A stretch of DNA of 64,000 nt from AC-32 sp963766375 (GCA_963766375.1 CAVXZG010000019.1:62001-126000); one strand, 5' to 3'. Numbered from the stretch's first letter, positions 17,887 through 27,005 are shown. The notes: generated by a model from the letters alone, not told the origin. Program-made: numbers and translations.

Positions 17887-18765
17887 GTGATGTACGCCTT
17901 CATTCCCTCGCCGCACACCGGCACGCTCGATCTCGGACCGCTGACGATTCACATGTACGGCCTGATGCTGCTGCTTGCGATCGCGGCGGCGATCTGGTTG
18001 ACCGGGGTTCGCTGGACCCGCCGAGGCGGCGACTGGGATCTCGTCCTCAAGGTGGCGGTCTGGGGTGTTGCGGCCGGGATCGTCGGGGCCCGCGCCTACC
18101 ACGACATCACCAACTGGGGCGAAGTCTCCAGCCCGAAGTGGAAGGGGGTCTTCGCCGTCTGGGAAGGCGGTCTCGGTGTCTGGGGCGGGATCCTGCTCGG
18201 GTGCCTCGTCGGCGCGATCATCGTCCGCCGCGAGGGAGCGCGCGTGCGGGACTTCATGGACGCCGTCGCGCCGGGCCTCCTGCTCGCGCAGGGGATCGGC
18301 CGCTGGGGGAACTGGTGGAACCAGGAGCTCTACGGCAAGCCGACCGACCAGCCGTGGGGAGTGAAGATCGACTTCGAGCACCGGGTCTCGGGCTACGAGA
18401 ACAGCGCGACCTTCCAGCCGACCTTCCTCTTCGAGTTCATCTACGACATCGTCGGAGTGGGGCTGCTGCTCCTGCTCGACCGGCGCTTCCGCTTCCGGCC
18501 GCCGGCGCTCTTCGCGCTCTACGTCTCGTACTACACGGCCGGCCGCTTCGTCGAGGAGCTGTTGCGGATCGACCCGGCGCACCACTTCGCAGGGCTGCGG
18601 TTGAACGCGTGGGTCTCGATCGTCGTCTTCTGCATCTCGACCGCGTTCTTCGTCTGGTGGCAGTTCCTGCGCGGCGGCGAGCACGAGCCGCGACGTCCGC
18701 GCCGCCGGGAGCCGGAAGGCCCGGCGATGGCAATCCCCAAGGGCCGCGTCCGGCACTCCCGTTAG
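17887..18765 (+). CDS. lgt: Prolipoprotein diacylglyceryl transferase
   Basis: Transfers diacylglycerol from phosphatidylglycerol to the lipobox cysteine of prolipoproteins, the first step of lipoprotein maturation. Seen: N-terminal HMYGLMLLLAIAAAIWL, WGVAAGIVGARAYHDITNW, the signature GIGRWGNWWNQELYGKPTDQ and the C-terminal SYYTAGRFVEELLRID, with about seven membrane spans. Length 292 is normal; a basic tail (RRPRRREPEG) ends it. Several starts are possible (GTG 17878, GTG 17887, ATG 17890). CAGAAT at 17871-17876 favours GTG 17887 (spacer 10). The window encodes at least two of its likely substrates, the family 5 binding protein and the DUF3352 lipoprotein. Confidence 0.93.
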   Translation: MMYAFIPSPHTGTLDLGPLTIHMYGLMLLLAIAAAIWLTGVRWTRRGGDWDLVLKVAVWGVAAGIVGARAYHDITNWGEVSSPKWKGVFAVWEGGLGVWGGILLGCLVGAIIVRREGARVRDFMDAVAPGLLLAQGIGRWGNWWNQELYGKPTDQPWGVKIDFEHRVSGYENSATFQPTFLFEFIYDIVGVGLLLLLDRRFRFRPPALFALYVSYYTAGRFVEELLRIDPAHHFAGLRLNAWVSIVVFCISTAFFVWWQFLRGGEHEPRRPRRREPEGPAMAIPKGRVRHSR

Positions 18766-18768
18766 CGT
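18763..18768 (+). promoter_or_regulatory. -10 element TAGCGT of scpA, built on the lgt stop codon
   Basis: The TAG stop of lgt is the first half of TAGCGT, which lies 7 nt before the GTG of scpA with no ribosome binding site. Confidence 0.5.
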
Positions 18769-18775
18769 CTCGCCC

Positions 18776-19534
18776 GTGATCGTGCGTGAGCTCGAGCTGG
18801 ACCTCGACGCCTTCGAGGGCCCGTTCGACCTGCTCCTGACGCTGGTGCTGAAGGAGGAGCTCGACCTGGCCGAGGTGGACGTGGCGGGGATCGTCGTCGC
18901 TTTCTGCGAACGGCTCGCCGAGCGCGGCGAGCTCGATCTCGAGGCGTGCGGCGAGTTCCTCGTGCTCGTCGCGGCGCTGCTGGAGCTGAAGGCGCGCGGG
19001 CTCTTCCCCGACGAGGACGCGGAGCTCTCGGAGCTCGAGCCCGAGGAGGCGGCGGAAGAGCTGGCCCGGCGGCTCGCCGAGTACCGGCGGGCGAAGGAGG
19101 CAGCGGCCTGGCTCGCGGAGCGGCTGGAGGCGGAGGGAGACCGCTTCTTCCGGCTCGGCCCCGCGCCCCTGGCGCCGCGCGTGGAGCGGCGGCTTGCCCC
19201 GCAGGAGCCGGAGTCGCTGGCGGTCGCGCTACGGCTGCTCGCGGCGGAGCCGCCGTCCGTCTCTTTGGCGCACCTCGAGCTGCGCTTCCCACCGGTCTCG
19301 CAGTTCCTGGATCGTTTTCGCGCCGTGCTGCGGAGGCGGCGGCGGTTCGATCTCGATGCCGAGGTGGACGGGCTCTCGCGCATCGAGCAGGCGGTTGCGT
19401 TTCTGGCGCTGCTGGAGCTCCGTCGCTCGGGCGAGGTCTCGCTGGAGCAGGCGGCGCCGTTCGCCCCGATCCGCGTGCAGCGGGCCGAGGCCCTCGAAGA
19501 GAGGAGTCAGGAATGGATCGCCCGCTCCGCCTGA
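18776..19534 (+). CDS. scpA: Segregation and condensation protein A
   Basis: Kleisin subunit that bridges the SMC heads and works with ScpB in chromosome condensation. The N-terminal SMC-neck-binding helices begin LDAFEGPFDLLLTLVLKEEL (residues 10-29), followed by VDVAGIVVAFCERLAERGEL and the helix FLVLVAALLELKARGLFPDE. A linker precedes the C-terminal winged helix (EQAVAFLALLELRRSGEVSL). 252 residues, normal. GTG start follows TAGCGT. The smc gene of the same complex lies about 40 kb away in this window. Confidence 0.93.
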   Translation: MIVRELELDLDAFEGPFDLLLTLVLKEELDLAEVDVAGIVVAFCERLAERGELDLEACGEFLVLVAALLELKARGLFPDEDAELSELEPEEAAEELARRLAEYRRAKEAAAWLAERLEAEGDRFFRLGPAPLAPRVERRLAPQEPESLAVALRLLAAEPPSVSLAHLELRFPPVSQFLDRFRAVLRRRRRFDLDAEVDGLSRIEQAVAFLALLELRRSGEVSLEQAAPFAPIRVQRAEALEERSQEWIARSA

Positions 19535-20115
19535 TCACCGCGAGCCCGGTCGACCGGCTCGCTTTGACGCTCGAGGCGCTGCTCGTGGTGGCCTCGCAGC
19601 CGCTGTCGGTCGAGGACCTGGCGGTCGCGGCCGACGACGACGTCGAGCGGATCGAGACGGCTCTGCGGTTGCTGGCGGAACGGTTCGCCGAGGGCCGCAG
19701 CGGGATCGTGCTGGAGCACGTGGCCGGCGGCTGGGCGTTTCGCGCGTCGCGCGAGGCGGCCGAGGCGTGCGGGCGGCTGTTCGAGCGGCCGGTGGAGCGC
19801 GGGCTCTCGGCGGCGGGTCTCGAGACGCTGGCGATCGTCGCGTACCTCGGGCCGGTGAGCCGCCCGGAGATCGCGCGCATCCGCGGCGTGGCCGCCGACT
19901 CGGTGGTTGCCGGGTTGGTGGAGCGGGGCCTGATTGCCGAGGCCGGCCGAGAGGAGGGCGTCGGTGGGGCCGTGCGCTACCGGGCGACACCGCTCTTCGA
20001 GCGCGTGTTCGGGCTCGAGTCGCTCTCCGAGCTACCGCGCCTGGACGACCTGGGCGAGAGCACCGACGAGATTCGCACGCGGCTCGAGTCGGTCGCCGAG
20101 CGCCGCCCCGCCTAA
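19513..20115 (+). CDS. scpB: Segregation and condensation protein B
   Basis: Two consecutive winged-helix domains: LALTLEALLVVASQPLSVED near the N-terminus, and SAAGLETLAIVAYLGPVSRP then EIARIRGVAADSVVAGLVER. ScpB dimers bind the ScpA linker. 200 residues. The ATG lies inside the scpA 3' end with a 22-nt overlap, preceded by a GAGGAG/AGGA purine-rich site, so the two are co-translated. Confidence 0.93.
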   Translation: MDRPLRLITASPVDRLALTLEALLVVASQPLSVEDLAVAADDDVERIETALRLLAERFAEGRSGIVLEHVAGGWAFRASREAAEACGRLFERPVERGLSAAGLETLAIVAYLGPVSRPEIARIRGVAADSVVAGLVERGLIAEAGREEGVGGAVRYRATPLFERVFGLESLSELPRLDDLGESTDEIRTRLESVAERRPA

Positions 20116-20128
20116 AAGAGAACAAACG

Positions 20129-20155
20129 GGGACACACCGGCCACCGGGACACACC
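20129..20155 (+). repeat. Direct repeat GGGACACACC, two copies
   Basis: GGGACACACC occurs at 20129-20138 and 20146-20155, 17 nt start to start, between scpB and rluB and just upstream of the rluB -10. It may be an activator site, or part of the dispersed GGGACA-type intergenic repeats seen in some GC-rich genomes. Confidence 0.4.
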
Positions 20156-20165
20156 CAGGCGGGCC

Positions 20166-20171
20166 GATAAT
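20166..20171 (+). promoter_or_regulatory. -10 element GATAAT of rluB (leaderless)
   Basis: GATAAT lies 6 nt upstream of the rluB ATG with no ribosome binding site between. Confidence 0.55.
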
Positions 20172-20177
20172 TCACCG

Positions 20178-20870
20178 ATGCGCCTGAACGCTTACCTCGC
20201 CCGCGCCGGGGTTGCCTCTCGTCGCGGGGCCGACGAGCTGATCAAGGCCGGGCGCGTGACCGTCAACGGCGAGGCCGGGCAGCTGAACACCTTCGTGGAA
20301 TCGCGCGACCGGGTGGAGGTGAACGGTCGGCCGGTCGAACTGCAGCCTCTCGCGTACGTGCTCCTGCACAAGCCGGCCGGGGTGGTCACGACGGCGCGTG
20401 ACCCGCAGGGCCGGCGCACCGTCGTCGACCTGGTCGAGCACCCCTCGCGGGTCGTCCCGGTCGGCCGGCTCGACGCCGACACGACCGGCGCGCTCCTGCT
20501 GACGAACGACGGCGAGCTCGCGCACAGGCTGGCTCACCCGCGCTACGAGGTCGAGAAGGTCTACGAGGCCGAGGTCGAGGGCGAGCCCTCAGACGCGGTG
20601 CTCGAGCAGCTCCGTTCGGGACTCGAGCTCGACGACGGCCCGACCGCGCCCGCGCAGGCCCGGCGGTTGGCTTCGAGGCGGGTCGAACTCTCCCTCCACG
20701 AGGGCCGCAAGCACCAGGTCAAGCGCATGCTGTGCCGCCGTCGGCCACCCGGTCACGACGCCTCCACCGCAGCCGCTACGCGGGCCTGACGCTGGAAGGG
20801 CTCGGCCCCGGCGAGTGGCGCGAGCTCACCGGGGCCGAGGTGACGCGGTTACGTTCGGGCTACGGCGAGC
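20178..20870 (+). CDS. rluB: 23S rRNA pseudouridine synthase, RluB/RsuA type (frameshifted near 3' end)
   Basis: An N-terminal S4 RNA-binding domain (MRLNAYLARAGVASRRGADE) is followed by the RsuA-family catalytic core: VLLHKPAGVVTTARDPQGR, VPVGRLDADTTGALLLTNDG with the catalytic aspartate in GRLDxxTxG, ELAHRLAHPRYEVEKVYEAE and LHEGRKHQVKRML. The frame breaks at about 20735, after which homology (RSRYAGLTLEGLGPGEWREL) continues in another frame. The stop is not resolved in this sequence; the protein should end near 20870, where it meets the convergent phosphatase gene. Position after scpA-scpB is the usual actinobacterial order. Confidence 0.87.
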
Positions 20871-23129
20871 TCGCCGCGCCAGCACGCCGCGTCGAGCAGG
20901 GCGTTGCCCTGGAGATCAGGCCCTTGATCTGCTGCTCGTGCTCGCGGCGGCTCGCCGAAGGCGGCGTGTTGAGCCCGTCGCGAATCTGCGCCGCCAGCGC
21001 GTCGCGCTGGTCGGTCAGCGACGCGATCGCGCTCGAGACGACGTGTAGGTGCCGTCGTCGGTCGGGGTCCCGCTGGCGATCGCCTTCGTCGAGGCGGCGA
21101 GGACGTGACCGAAGGGGCCGAACGGCGCGTTGATCTGCTTGTAGACGAGCCCGAGCCGCCGCAGAGTCTCGCGCTGTGCGCGCAGCGCCTGCGGCAGCGC
21201 GACCCTGCGTCGAACTCGGTGATCGGACGCGTCCGTCGTGGCACGTACGTGTTCTTCAGGCCGACCAGAGCGAGCATCGTCGGCTGGATGTCCGTGTGAT
21301 CCGCCCACGTGCTCGTCGTCGCCGTGTTCCGTACGCCCGGCCCGACCATGCCGAGCCAGGTCGTCGCGATCTCGGGCTGGATGCCGCCGTGGTTCCACGC
21401 GAACGTGGAGGTCGGCGGCGTCGTCGGCACCGTGATGCACGGCGAGTGTGCAGTTCGACCGCACCCGGCGAGTGAAGAGGAAGTAGTCCGGGTAGCGCGA
21501 ACATCGTCAGCGTCGGCGTCCGTTGCGGGTCTGCGGTGATCATGTGCAGCGCCTTCATCGCCGACCTGATCGGCGAGCGCGGCGGTGAGCGTGATCGGTG
21601 TTGCCCGTGTAGGGATTGACCGCCGTGAGCTGTCCGAGGCCGCGACCGAAGTTGCGCGTGACCACCGCATCCCGTGCCGGATTGCCCGTGATGTAGACGG
21701 TTGGCGCCATGTCCGCGTGGACCGTGAACGGCGTCGTGATCCCCTGCTGGGTTGCCATCAGACCGGCCAGGTTCCCGTTGATCTCACCGATCAGCGGATA
21801 CGTGCACGGCGTGTTCACGCCGTCGCAGCCCAGGGTTCGACGGTGGCGAGCCGGCGAAGTGGTCGCCCTCCTCGACGGTGAACACGAACAGCGTGTTGCG
21901 TCTGGTTGATCCCGTCGGCGGCCAGGCGGTTAAAGAACTGCCCGAACGCCGTGTCGTAGTCCTTCAGCTGCTGGACGTAGTCGGCCTCGCCGGGGCCGCG
22001 GGTGGCGTGGGTCTCGCCCGCGACGCCGTGCTGGTCGTGCGCGTCCGAGATGTAGCCGATACGTGACCGGGATGCCGGCCTCCTGCATCTGGGCGACGTA
22101 GGAGAGCGTCTGCGTCGCGAAGAGGCCATCGAAACCCGGGAAGCCCGGTTGGTTGAACTGGTCCTTGATCGGGTCCCGTTCAGCTTCTTCACGGCCGTTT
22201 GGCCATTGACTGTCGCGTTGGTGCAGTTCTGCGTCGAAACGGTGCAGATCGCCGGGTTCACGTACTTGGCTCCGAAGAGCCCCTGGAAGCCGGTGTAGCC
22301 GTCCGGCTCGTCGGGCAGCTGATCCGGCCGCACGTTCGCGTTGCCGGCGCAGATGCTGTCCGCGGACTGCGAGCAATGGACCGCCATGCCGACGAAGTCG
22401 GTCTGCGCGAGTGTCCGCGCAGCCGTGTTCGCCGGCGCGGCATTCGAGGCCTGCGCCTCGAGCCACTCCGGCGAACCGGTGCCGAACACCTTCGTCATGT
22501 CGCCCGCAGGGCCGGTGCCCGTGTTCTCGAGGACGACGTTGGCGAGGGCCGTTGCGCCGAAATCACAGCCGGCGCGGGTATACGGGACCCACGGTGCCGG
22601 CGCGTTCTGTGGCGTGCCGCTGTCGCCGTTGACCATGTTGAAGTTCGGATCTGTCGGCGGCGTGTTCGACGTCGTCCGTGAGGTCGGTCCAGTACTTGAA
22701 CGAGGACGAGGACGCCGTCGAACCGTCGGCCCGGAAGTAGCGATACGAGTTCGAGACCGCCTGACCGTGCCGATCGGAGTACATACCGGTCAGGTTGGTC
22801 AGGATCCCGTTCGCGGTGTGCGAGATCAGGACCGTGTGGTCGTTGGTCATGAGCGTCCCGTTGCCCCGGATGAAGTTGAGCAGGTGCGGCATCTGCTCTA
22901 GATCCGAGGGGACGTTCGGGTTGTCTCGCAGGAAGTGGACGTTGTCGAAGATGGTGTAGATGACGTGCTTGATCTGTCCGTTCGGCGAGTTGAGCTGACA
23001 CCCGCTCGCCGCCGGCGCGGCGGCCTGCGGCTTCGCGCTGGACTGACCGGTCGTCGCGCCTGCCACCAGGGCGGCGGCGACCAGCATCGCCAGCACGAGC
23101 ACGCTCAACCTCGGTGCTCTCCCCTTCAT
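20849..23129 (-). CDS. Secreted alkaline-phosphatase-superfamily hydrolase (heavily frameshifted)
   Basis: MKGRAPRLSVLVLAMLVAAA starts a clear Sec signal peptide, with GGGAGGGGAGG just before the ATG. The mature part begins IKHVIYTIFDNVHFLRDNPN with a metal aspartate, then NDHTVLISHTANGILTNLTG carrying a likely Thr/Ser nucleophile. Later blocks hold the remaining metal ligands: NTLFVFTVEEGDHFAG, VHADMAPTVYITG, AWNHGGIQPEIATTWLG and TWADHTDIQPTMLALVG. These fit the alkaline phosphatase/phosphodiesterase superfamily; restored length is about 760 residues. Frames change at least six times between 20.9 and 22.7 kb. The end is either 20849 or 20860 depending on the last frame. Substrate unknown; phosphate release from extracellular esters is the likely role. 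Confidence 0.72.
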
Positions 23130-23164
23130 GAGCCTCCCCTCCCTTGCTCGATTCCTCAACTCGA

Positions 23165-23209
23165 ATCTAACGAAGTCGTGGCCGCGGGGTGGTGCCAAGG
23201 TGGTGCCAA
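23165..23209 (-). promoter_or_regulatory. PHO-box-like tandem 11-bp repeat and -10 of the secreted phosphatase gene
   Basis: Read leftward, TTGGCACCACC is repeated perfectly head to tail (23199-23209 and 23188-23198). It is followed after 17 bp by TTAGAT (23165-23170), about 35 nt upstream of the phosphatase ATG. Eleven-bp direct repeat units over the -35 region are the architecture of PhoP/PhoB-type sites; Streptomyces PHO boxes use 11-nt units with a GTTCACC core. The core here differs, so assignment rests on architecture and on the regulated gene. Confidence 0.5.
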
Positions 23210-23230
23210 CGCTTGCGCTTGTGGATCACA

Positions 23231-23263
23231 GCGGGTCGGGGCCATCTCTCGGCCCCGACCCGC
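23231..23263 (-). terminator. Perfect 13-bp hairpin terminator
   Basis: GCGGGTCGGGGCC and its exact complement are separated by a 7-nt loop (ATCTCTC), 12 nt after the stop of the PhoX-like gene. There is no U-tract, as is usual for GC-rich actinobacterial terminators. Confidence 0.75.
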
Positions 23264-23274
23264 CGGAAAAGCGG

Positions 23275-24828
23275 TCACGCCCCGGGAATGCGCAGGAGCA
23301 TGAGCTGTCCGCCCTCGCGCTTGAACGTCAGTGGGCCGACCTGGGTGACGTCCATCAGGATGGTGTGCGCCTGGACATCGAGGAGGAAGGCCCCGGGGCC
23401 GAACGCAGCGGATGCGTCGACGATCCCGCTCGACTCCCATGAGCCCTGTGCCGCTGCCGGATCTCCCGCCTGGTTGACTTTCGCTGCGACCGTCAGCGCG
23501 CCGGTCGCCAGGTCGTAGCGCCAGACTCGCGCGGTCGTCCCCGCCGCGTTCGAGGCGGCGTACTGGTTCTGGCTGCCTGGATCCTCCTGGATCAGAAGGC
23601 TCCCGCCCGTCGTCTCCACGTTGTCCGGCTGGTGGATGAAGGCCGTGTTGCCGGCGCTCGCCGCGCCGAGTGGGTCACCCTCGATCAGGATCGAGAGGCT
23701 GAGGACTCGCGTCTCGTCGGTCGGGTCGAGCACCATCTTGAACACGCGTCCGTTGGGGAACGGCCCCTGTGTACCGGCCGGCCCGCGCGTCATCCGCGTG
23801 GCGCCCGGCCCCGGCAGCGCTCGTGGCTCGCCGGTGTCCGCGAAGTAGACGACGTTCGCGTCGTTCCGATCGTGGGCGATGTCCTCCACGCGGATGAACT
23901 GGAACACGTTGTTCGCGTTCGACCAGTTCTCGAGTGCGGTCTGGCCGCCGAGGGCGATCTCCCTCGGAACCGGAATGAAGTGCCCAGACACGTTCGCCGC
24001 CCCGGAGAGGTCGCTGTAGTCGTTGACAAGCGGGTCATCGGAGCGGAAGGCCCACAGCGACCCGTCGTCGTTCCAGACGGCCGCCGCGCTCGCCGCCGAG
24101 TACATGTAGAGCTGTGAGCTCGGCGCCGTGAACGTATCGTCGCCCGACAGGAGCACGGGATGACCGTAGCCCGGGACTGCGACGGTGTTCTCGTGGTTGT
24201 ACCGCCCGATCCCGTAGATCGGCTTGTACTCGTTCCGCTGAGGGTCGTATGCCACGACCACACCGGCCTGCTCGGCATTCGGACCCGGGGGCCAGGCGAG
24301 GCCGGTCCGGTTGACAAAGTCAGTCGCCTCCTCGTTTGTGAAGAGCAACGAGCGCTCGAACCCGTTATCGGCTCCCGCGGCCGCGAGAAAGTTCGAACAG
24401 AACCGTTGGAAGTTCGCGCTGCTGGGAATCACGTACTTCCCCTGGAGCACACCGGCGCTGTGCTGGTTCAGGATCAGATGGCTCACCATCGCGTTGGTGT
24501 AGTCGCTCTGGCCGACGCCGGTCGTCGCGTTGAACGGGAACGGAACCAGAGACGTCTCGTGGTTCAGATAGACGTCCAAGCGCCCCTCCCCGCGCTCTCG
24601 AAGCGAGATCCCGTCCGGGATGCTCTCGAGCATGTAGCCGCTTCCGAGCGTCTCGCCGACGCTCATGATCGGCGTCACAGACGAGCCGGGAGCGAGCGGC
24701 GTCAGCATCGCGGCCTGGCTAGTGCTGAACCCGGAGCTGTTGTCGCCCGCACCTGCCGGTGAGGTAAGTAGGAGGACGGTCGCGCCGGCCGCAAGCACGG
24801 CGAGCGCGTCGATTCGCAGTTTCCGCAT
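23275..24828 (-). CDS. Secreted PhoX/DUF839-like protein
   Basis: 517 residues beginning with a signal peptide (LAVLAAGATVLLLTSPAGAG). Repeated beta-propeller-like segments follow: RLDVYLNHETSLVPFPFN, GVVVAYDPQRNEYKPIYGIG, GRYNHENTVAVPGYGHPVLL and LSGDDTFTAPSSQLYMY. The order of a GRxxHE histidine-glutamate pair and a GDD motif resembles PhoX alkaline phosphatases and the wider DUF839 family, which use iron and calcium. It reads cleanly in one frame. A GGAGAGGAG site precedes the ATG. Adjacent to another secreted phosphatase-like gene, so phosphate scavenging is a fair guess; the catalytic assignment is not certain. Confidence 0.6.
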   Translation of the reverse strand: MRKLRIDALAVLAAGATVLLLTSPAGAGDNSSGFSTSQAAMLTPLAPGSSVTPIMSVGETLGSGYMLESIPDGISLRERGEGRLDVYLNHETSLVPFPFNATTGVGQSDYTNAMVSHLILNQHSAGVLQGKYVIPSSANFQRFCSNFLAAAGADNGFERSLLFTNEEATDFVNRTGLAWPPGPNAEQAGVVVAYDPQRNEYKPIYGIGRYNHENTVAVPGYGHPVLLSGDDTFTAPSSQLYMYSAASAAAVWNDDGSLWAFRSDDPLVNDYSDLSGAANVSGHFIPVPREIALGGQTALENWSNANNVFQFIRVEDIAHDRNDANVVYFADTGEPRALPGPGATRMTRGPAGTQGPFPNGRVFKMVLDPTDETRVLSLSILIEGDPLGAASAGNTAFIHQPDNVETTGGSLLIQEDPGSQNQYAASNAAGTTARVWRYDLATGALTVAAKVNQAGDPAAAQGSWESSGIVDASAAFGPGAFLLDVQAHTILMDVTQVGPLTFKREGGQLMLLRIPGA

Positions 24829-24910
24829 CTTTTTTCTCCTCTCCCCTGAGGCGGTCTATTCGCCTTAATGCTTGAGCGTTTCTACCAGACGGGCGCGGCG
24901 CGCTCAGGGG

Positions 24911-25907
24911 TTACAGCCGCGCAAAGCCCATACGTTCGTACATCTGCTTCGAGCGTGGGGGCGGAGGCCGCGCGGGCTTTCTCGGCGCCGAGGCCGAGCA
25001 GGCGCTCCAGCTCGGATGGGTCGGCGCGTAGCTCCTCGTAACGGCGGGCGGATCGGCTCGAGCAGCTGCGACCACCGCCTCGCGCGACCTCCTCCTTGAA
25101 CCGTCCGTAGCCGCCGCCGTCGTAGCGGGCCTCGATCTCGGGGATCGCCTGCCCGGTGGCGACGGACATGATCTCGATCAGGTTCGAGATGCCCGGGCTT
25201 CTCCTCCGGTGCGTGGCGCACCTCGGCGCCGGAGTCCGTGACCGCCGCTCTTGAACTTCTTGCGGATCGCCTCCGGCGGGTCGAGCAGGCCCACTGTGCC
25301 CTGCGGCGGTGCCGCCGGTCGTGGACATCTTCTTGTTCGGCTCCTGTAGATCCATGATCCGCGCGCCGACCTCGGGGTAGATCCCCTTCGGGACGCTTGA
25401 AGGTCTCGCCGAAGCGGGCGTTGAACCGCTCGGCGACGTCCCGGGCGAGCTCGAGGTGCTGGCGCTGGTCGTCGCCGATCGGGACGAGGTCGGTCTGGTA
25501 GATCAGGATGTCGCCGGCCATCAGGACCGGGTAGCTGAAGAGGCCGGCCGTGACGGACTCCTGCTGGTCGCCCTTCTCCTTGAACTGCGTCATGCGGCGC
25601 AGCTCGCCGAAGCTGGCGACGCCCGACAGCAGCCAGGCCGCTTCCGGATGCGCCGGCACGTGGCTCTGGAGGAAGACCGTCGAGCGCTCCGGGTCGAGCC
25701 CGGTTGCGAAGAGCATGCGCCGCGAGATCGAGCGTCGTCTCGCGGAGCTCCGCCGGTTCGTAGGCGACGGTGATCGAGTGCAGGTCGACAACGCAGATGA
25801 AGGCCTCGCCCTTGTTCCTGGGTCGCGGCGTACTGACGAAAACCGCCGCTGAAGTTGCCGAAGTGCTTGGCCCCTGTGGGCTGGATGCCGGAGAAGATGC
25901 GCGCCAT
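24911..25907 (-). CDS. trpS: Tryptophan-tRNA ligase (frameshifted)
   Basis: Class I aminoacyl-tRNA synthetase charging tRNA-Trp. MARIFSGIQPTGAKHFGNFS contains the HIGH-type signature (PTGAKHFGN); AGDILIYQTDLVPIGDDQRQ and HLELARDVAERFNARFGETF are TrpS-specific; the KMSKS-type motif is NKKMSTT. The C-terminus ends MYERMGFARL. At least seven frame switches between 25.0 and 25.9 kb split it, yet all motifs survive, which for an essential enzyme implies sequence errors. The restored length is about 330 residues. Leaderless start 10 nt after GATACT. Confidence 0.9.
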
Positions 25908-25917
25908 TTCCGGCTCA

Positions 25918-25934
25918 AGTATCGCAACTAGACT
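25918..25934. promoter_or_regulatory. Back-to-back -10 elements of trpS and the DAHP synthase gene
   Basis: Leftward GATACT (25918-25923) for trpS and rightward TAGACT (25929-25934) for DAHP synthase are only 5 bp apart. With 17-bp spacers each -35 lies beyond the other's -10, so one RNA polymerase excludes the other. Both genes start without a ribosome binding site. Confidence 0.5.
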
Positions 25935-25945
25935 CAGCCGGACCC

Positions 25946-26986
25946 GTGGCCACGAACGGATCCCCCGAGCTGATGATCGTGATGGCGGCCGGCGCGACGC
26001 CCGACCAGACCGAGCACGTGCTCGCGCGGCTGCAGGAGGCCGGGGTGGACGCGCGCGTGACGCGCGGGCGCGAGTCCACGGTGATCGGCGCGATCGGCGA
26101 GCGGGAGCTGCTCGCGACGCTGCCGCTCGAGGGCTACCCCGGGGTCGAGCAGGTGCTGCCGATCCTCAAGCCGTACAAGCTCGTCTCGCGCGAGGTCTCG
26201 CCCGACCCGACGGTGATCGAGGTGGACGGGAGGCGGATCGGCGACGGGTTCTTCGGGCTGATCGCCGGGCCGTGCACGGTCGAATACCGGGAGCAGACGA
26301 TGGAAACGGCGCGCGCCGTGGCGGAGGCGGGCGCGACGATGCTGCGCGGGGGAGCCTTCAAACCGCGCACCTCGCCGTACACCTTTCAGGGGCTGGGCGA
26401 GGAGGCGCTGACGATCCTGCGTGAGGCGAGCGAGGAGACGGGCCTGCCCGTGGTGACGGAGCTGATGGACCCCCGGCACGTCGAGGCGGTGCTCGGCGTG
26501 GCGGACGTGATCCAGATCGGCGCCCGGAACATGCAGAACTTCATGCTGCTCGCCGAGGTCGGCAGGGCGGACAAGCCGGTCCTGCTGAAGCGCGGGCCTG
26601 CGGCGTCGGTCGAGGAGCTGCTGATGGCCGCCGAGTACGTCGCGCGCGAGGGCAACGAGCGGATCATCCTCTGCGAGCGCGGGATCAAGACCTTCGAGCA
26701 GACGACGCGGTACACGCTCGACCTCGGCTCGGTCGCAGTGCTGAAGCGCGAGACGCACCTGCCGGTGATCGTCGATCCCTCGCACGCCGCCGGGCGGCGC
26801 GACCTGGTGCTGCCGTTGGCCCGCGCCGCCGCGGCGGTCGGAGCCGACGGGATCATCGTGGAGTCGCACCCGTCTCCCGAGGAGGCGCTCTGCGACGGGC
26901 CGCAGCAGATCCCGACCGCGGAGTTCGGCGAGTTCGCACGCGAGGTGCGCGAGATCGTCGAGCTGCTCGGCAAGACGATCGGCTGA
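25946..26986 (+). CDS. aroF: 3-deoxy-7-phosphoheptulonate (DAHP) synthase, type I-beta
   Basis: First step of aromatic amino acid synthesis: phosphoenolpyruvate plus erythrose 4-phosphate to DAHP. The N-terminal 80 residues (LMIVMAAGATPDQTEHVLAR) form the ferredoxin-like domain of the Bacillus/Thermotoga-type enzyme; the barrel follows with GLIAGPCTVEYREQ, MLRGGAFKPRTSPYTFQG, IQIGARNMQNFMLLAEVG, PVLLKRGPAASVEELLMAAE, IILCERGIKTFE and PVIVDPSHAAGRRD. 346 residues, in frame. GTG start after TAGACT. It heads an aromatic gene group with tyrA and aroA. Confidence 0.93.
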   Translation: MATNGSPELMIVMAAGATPDQTEHVLARLQEAGVDARVTRGRESTVIGAIGERELLATLPLEGYPGVEQVLPILKPYKLVSREVSPDPTVIEVDGRRIGDGFFGLIAGPCTVEYREQTMETARAVAEAGATMLRGGAFKPRTSPYTFQGLGEEALTILREASEETGLPVVTELMDPRHVEAVLGVADVIQIGARNMQNFMLLAEVGRADKPVLLKRGPAASVEELLMAAEYVAREGNERIILCERGIKTFEQTTRYTLDLGSVAVLKRETHLPVIVDPSHAAGRRDLVLPLARAAAAVGADGIIVESHPSPEEALCDGPQQIPTAEFGEFAREVREIVELLGKTIG

Positions 26987-27005
26987 GCCTTTCGCCTGCG
27001 CAGCC

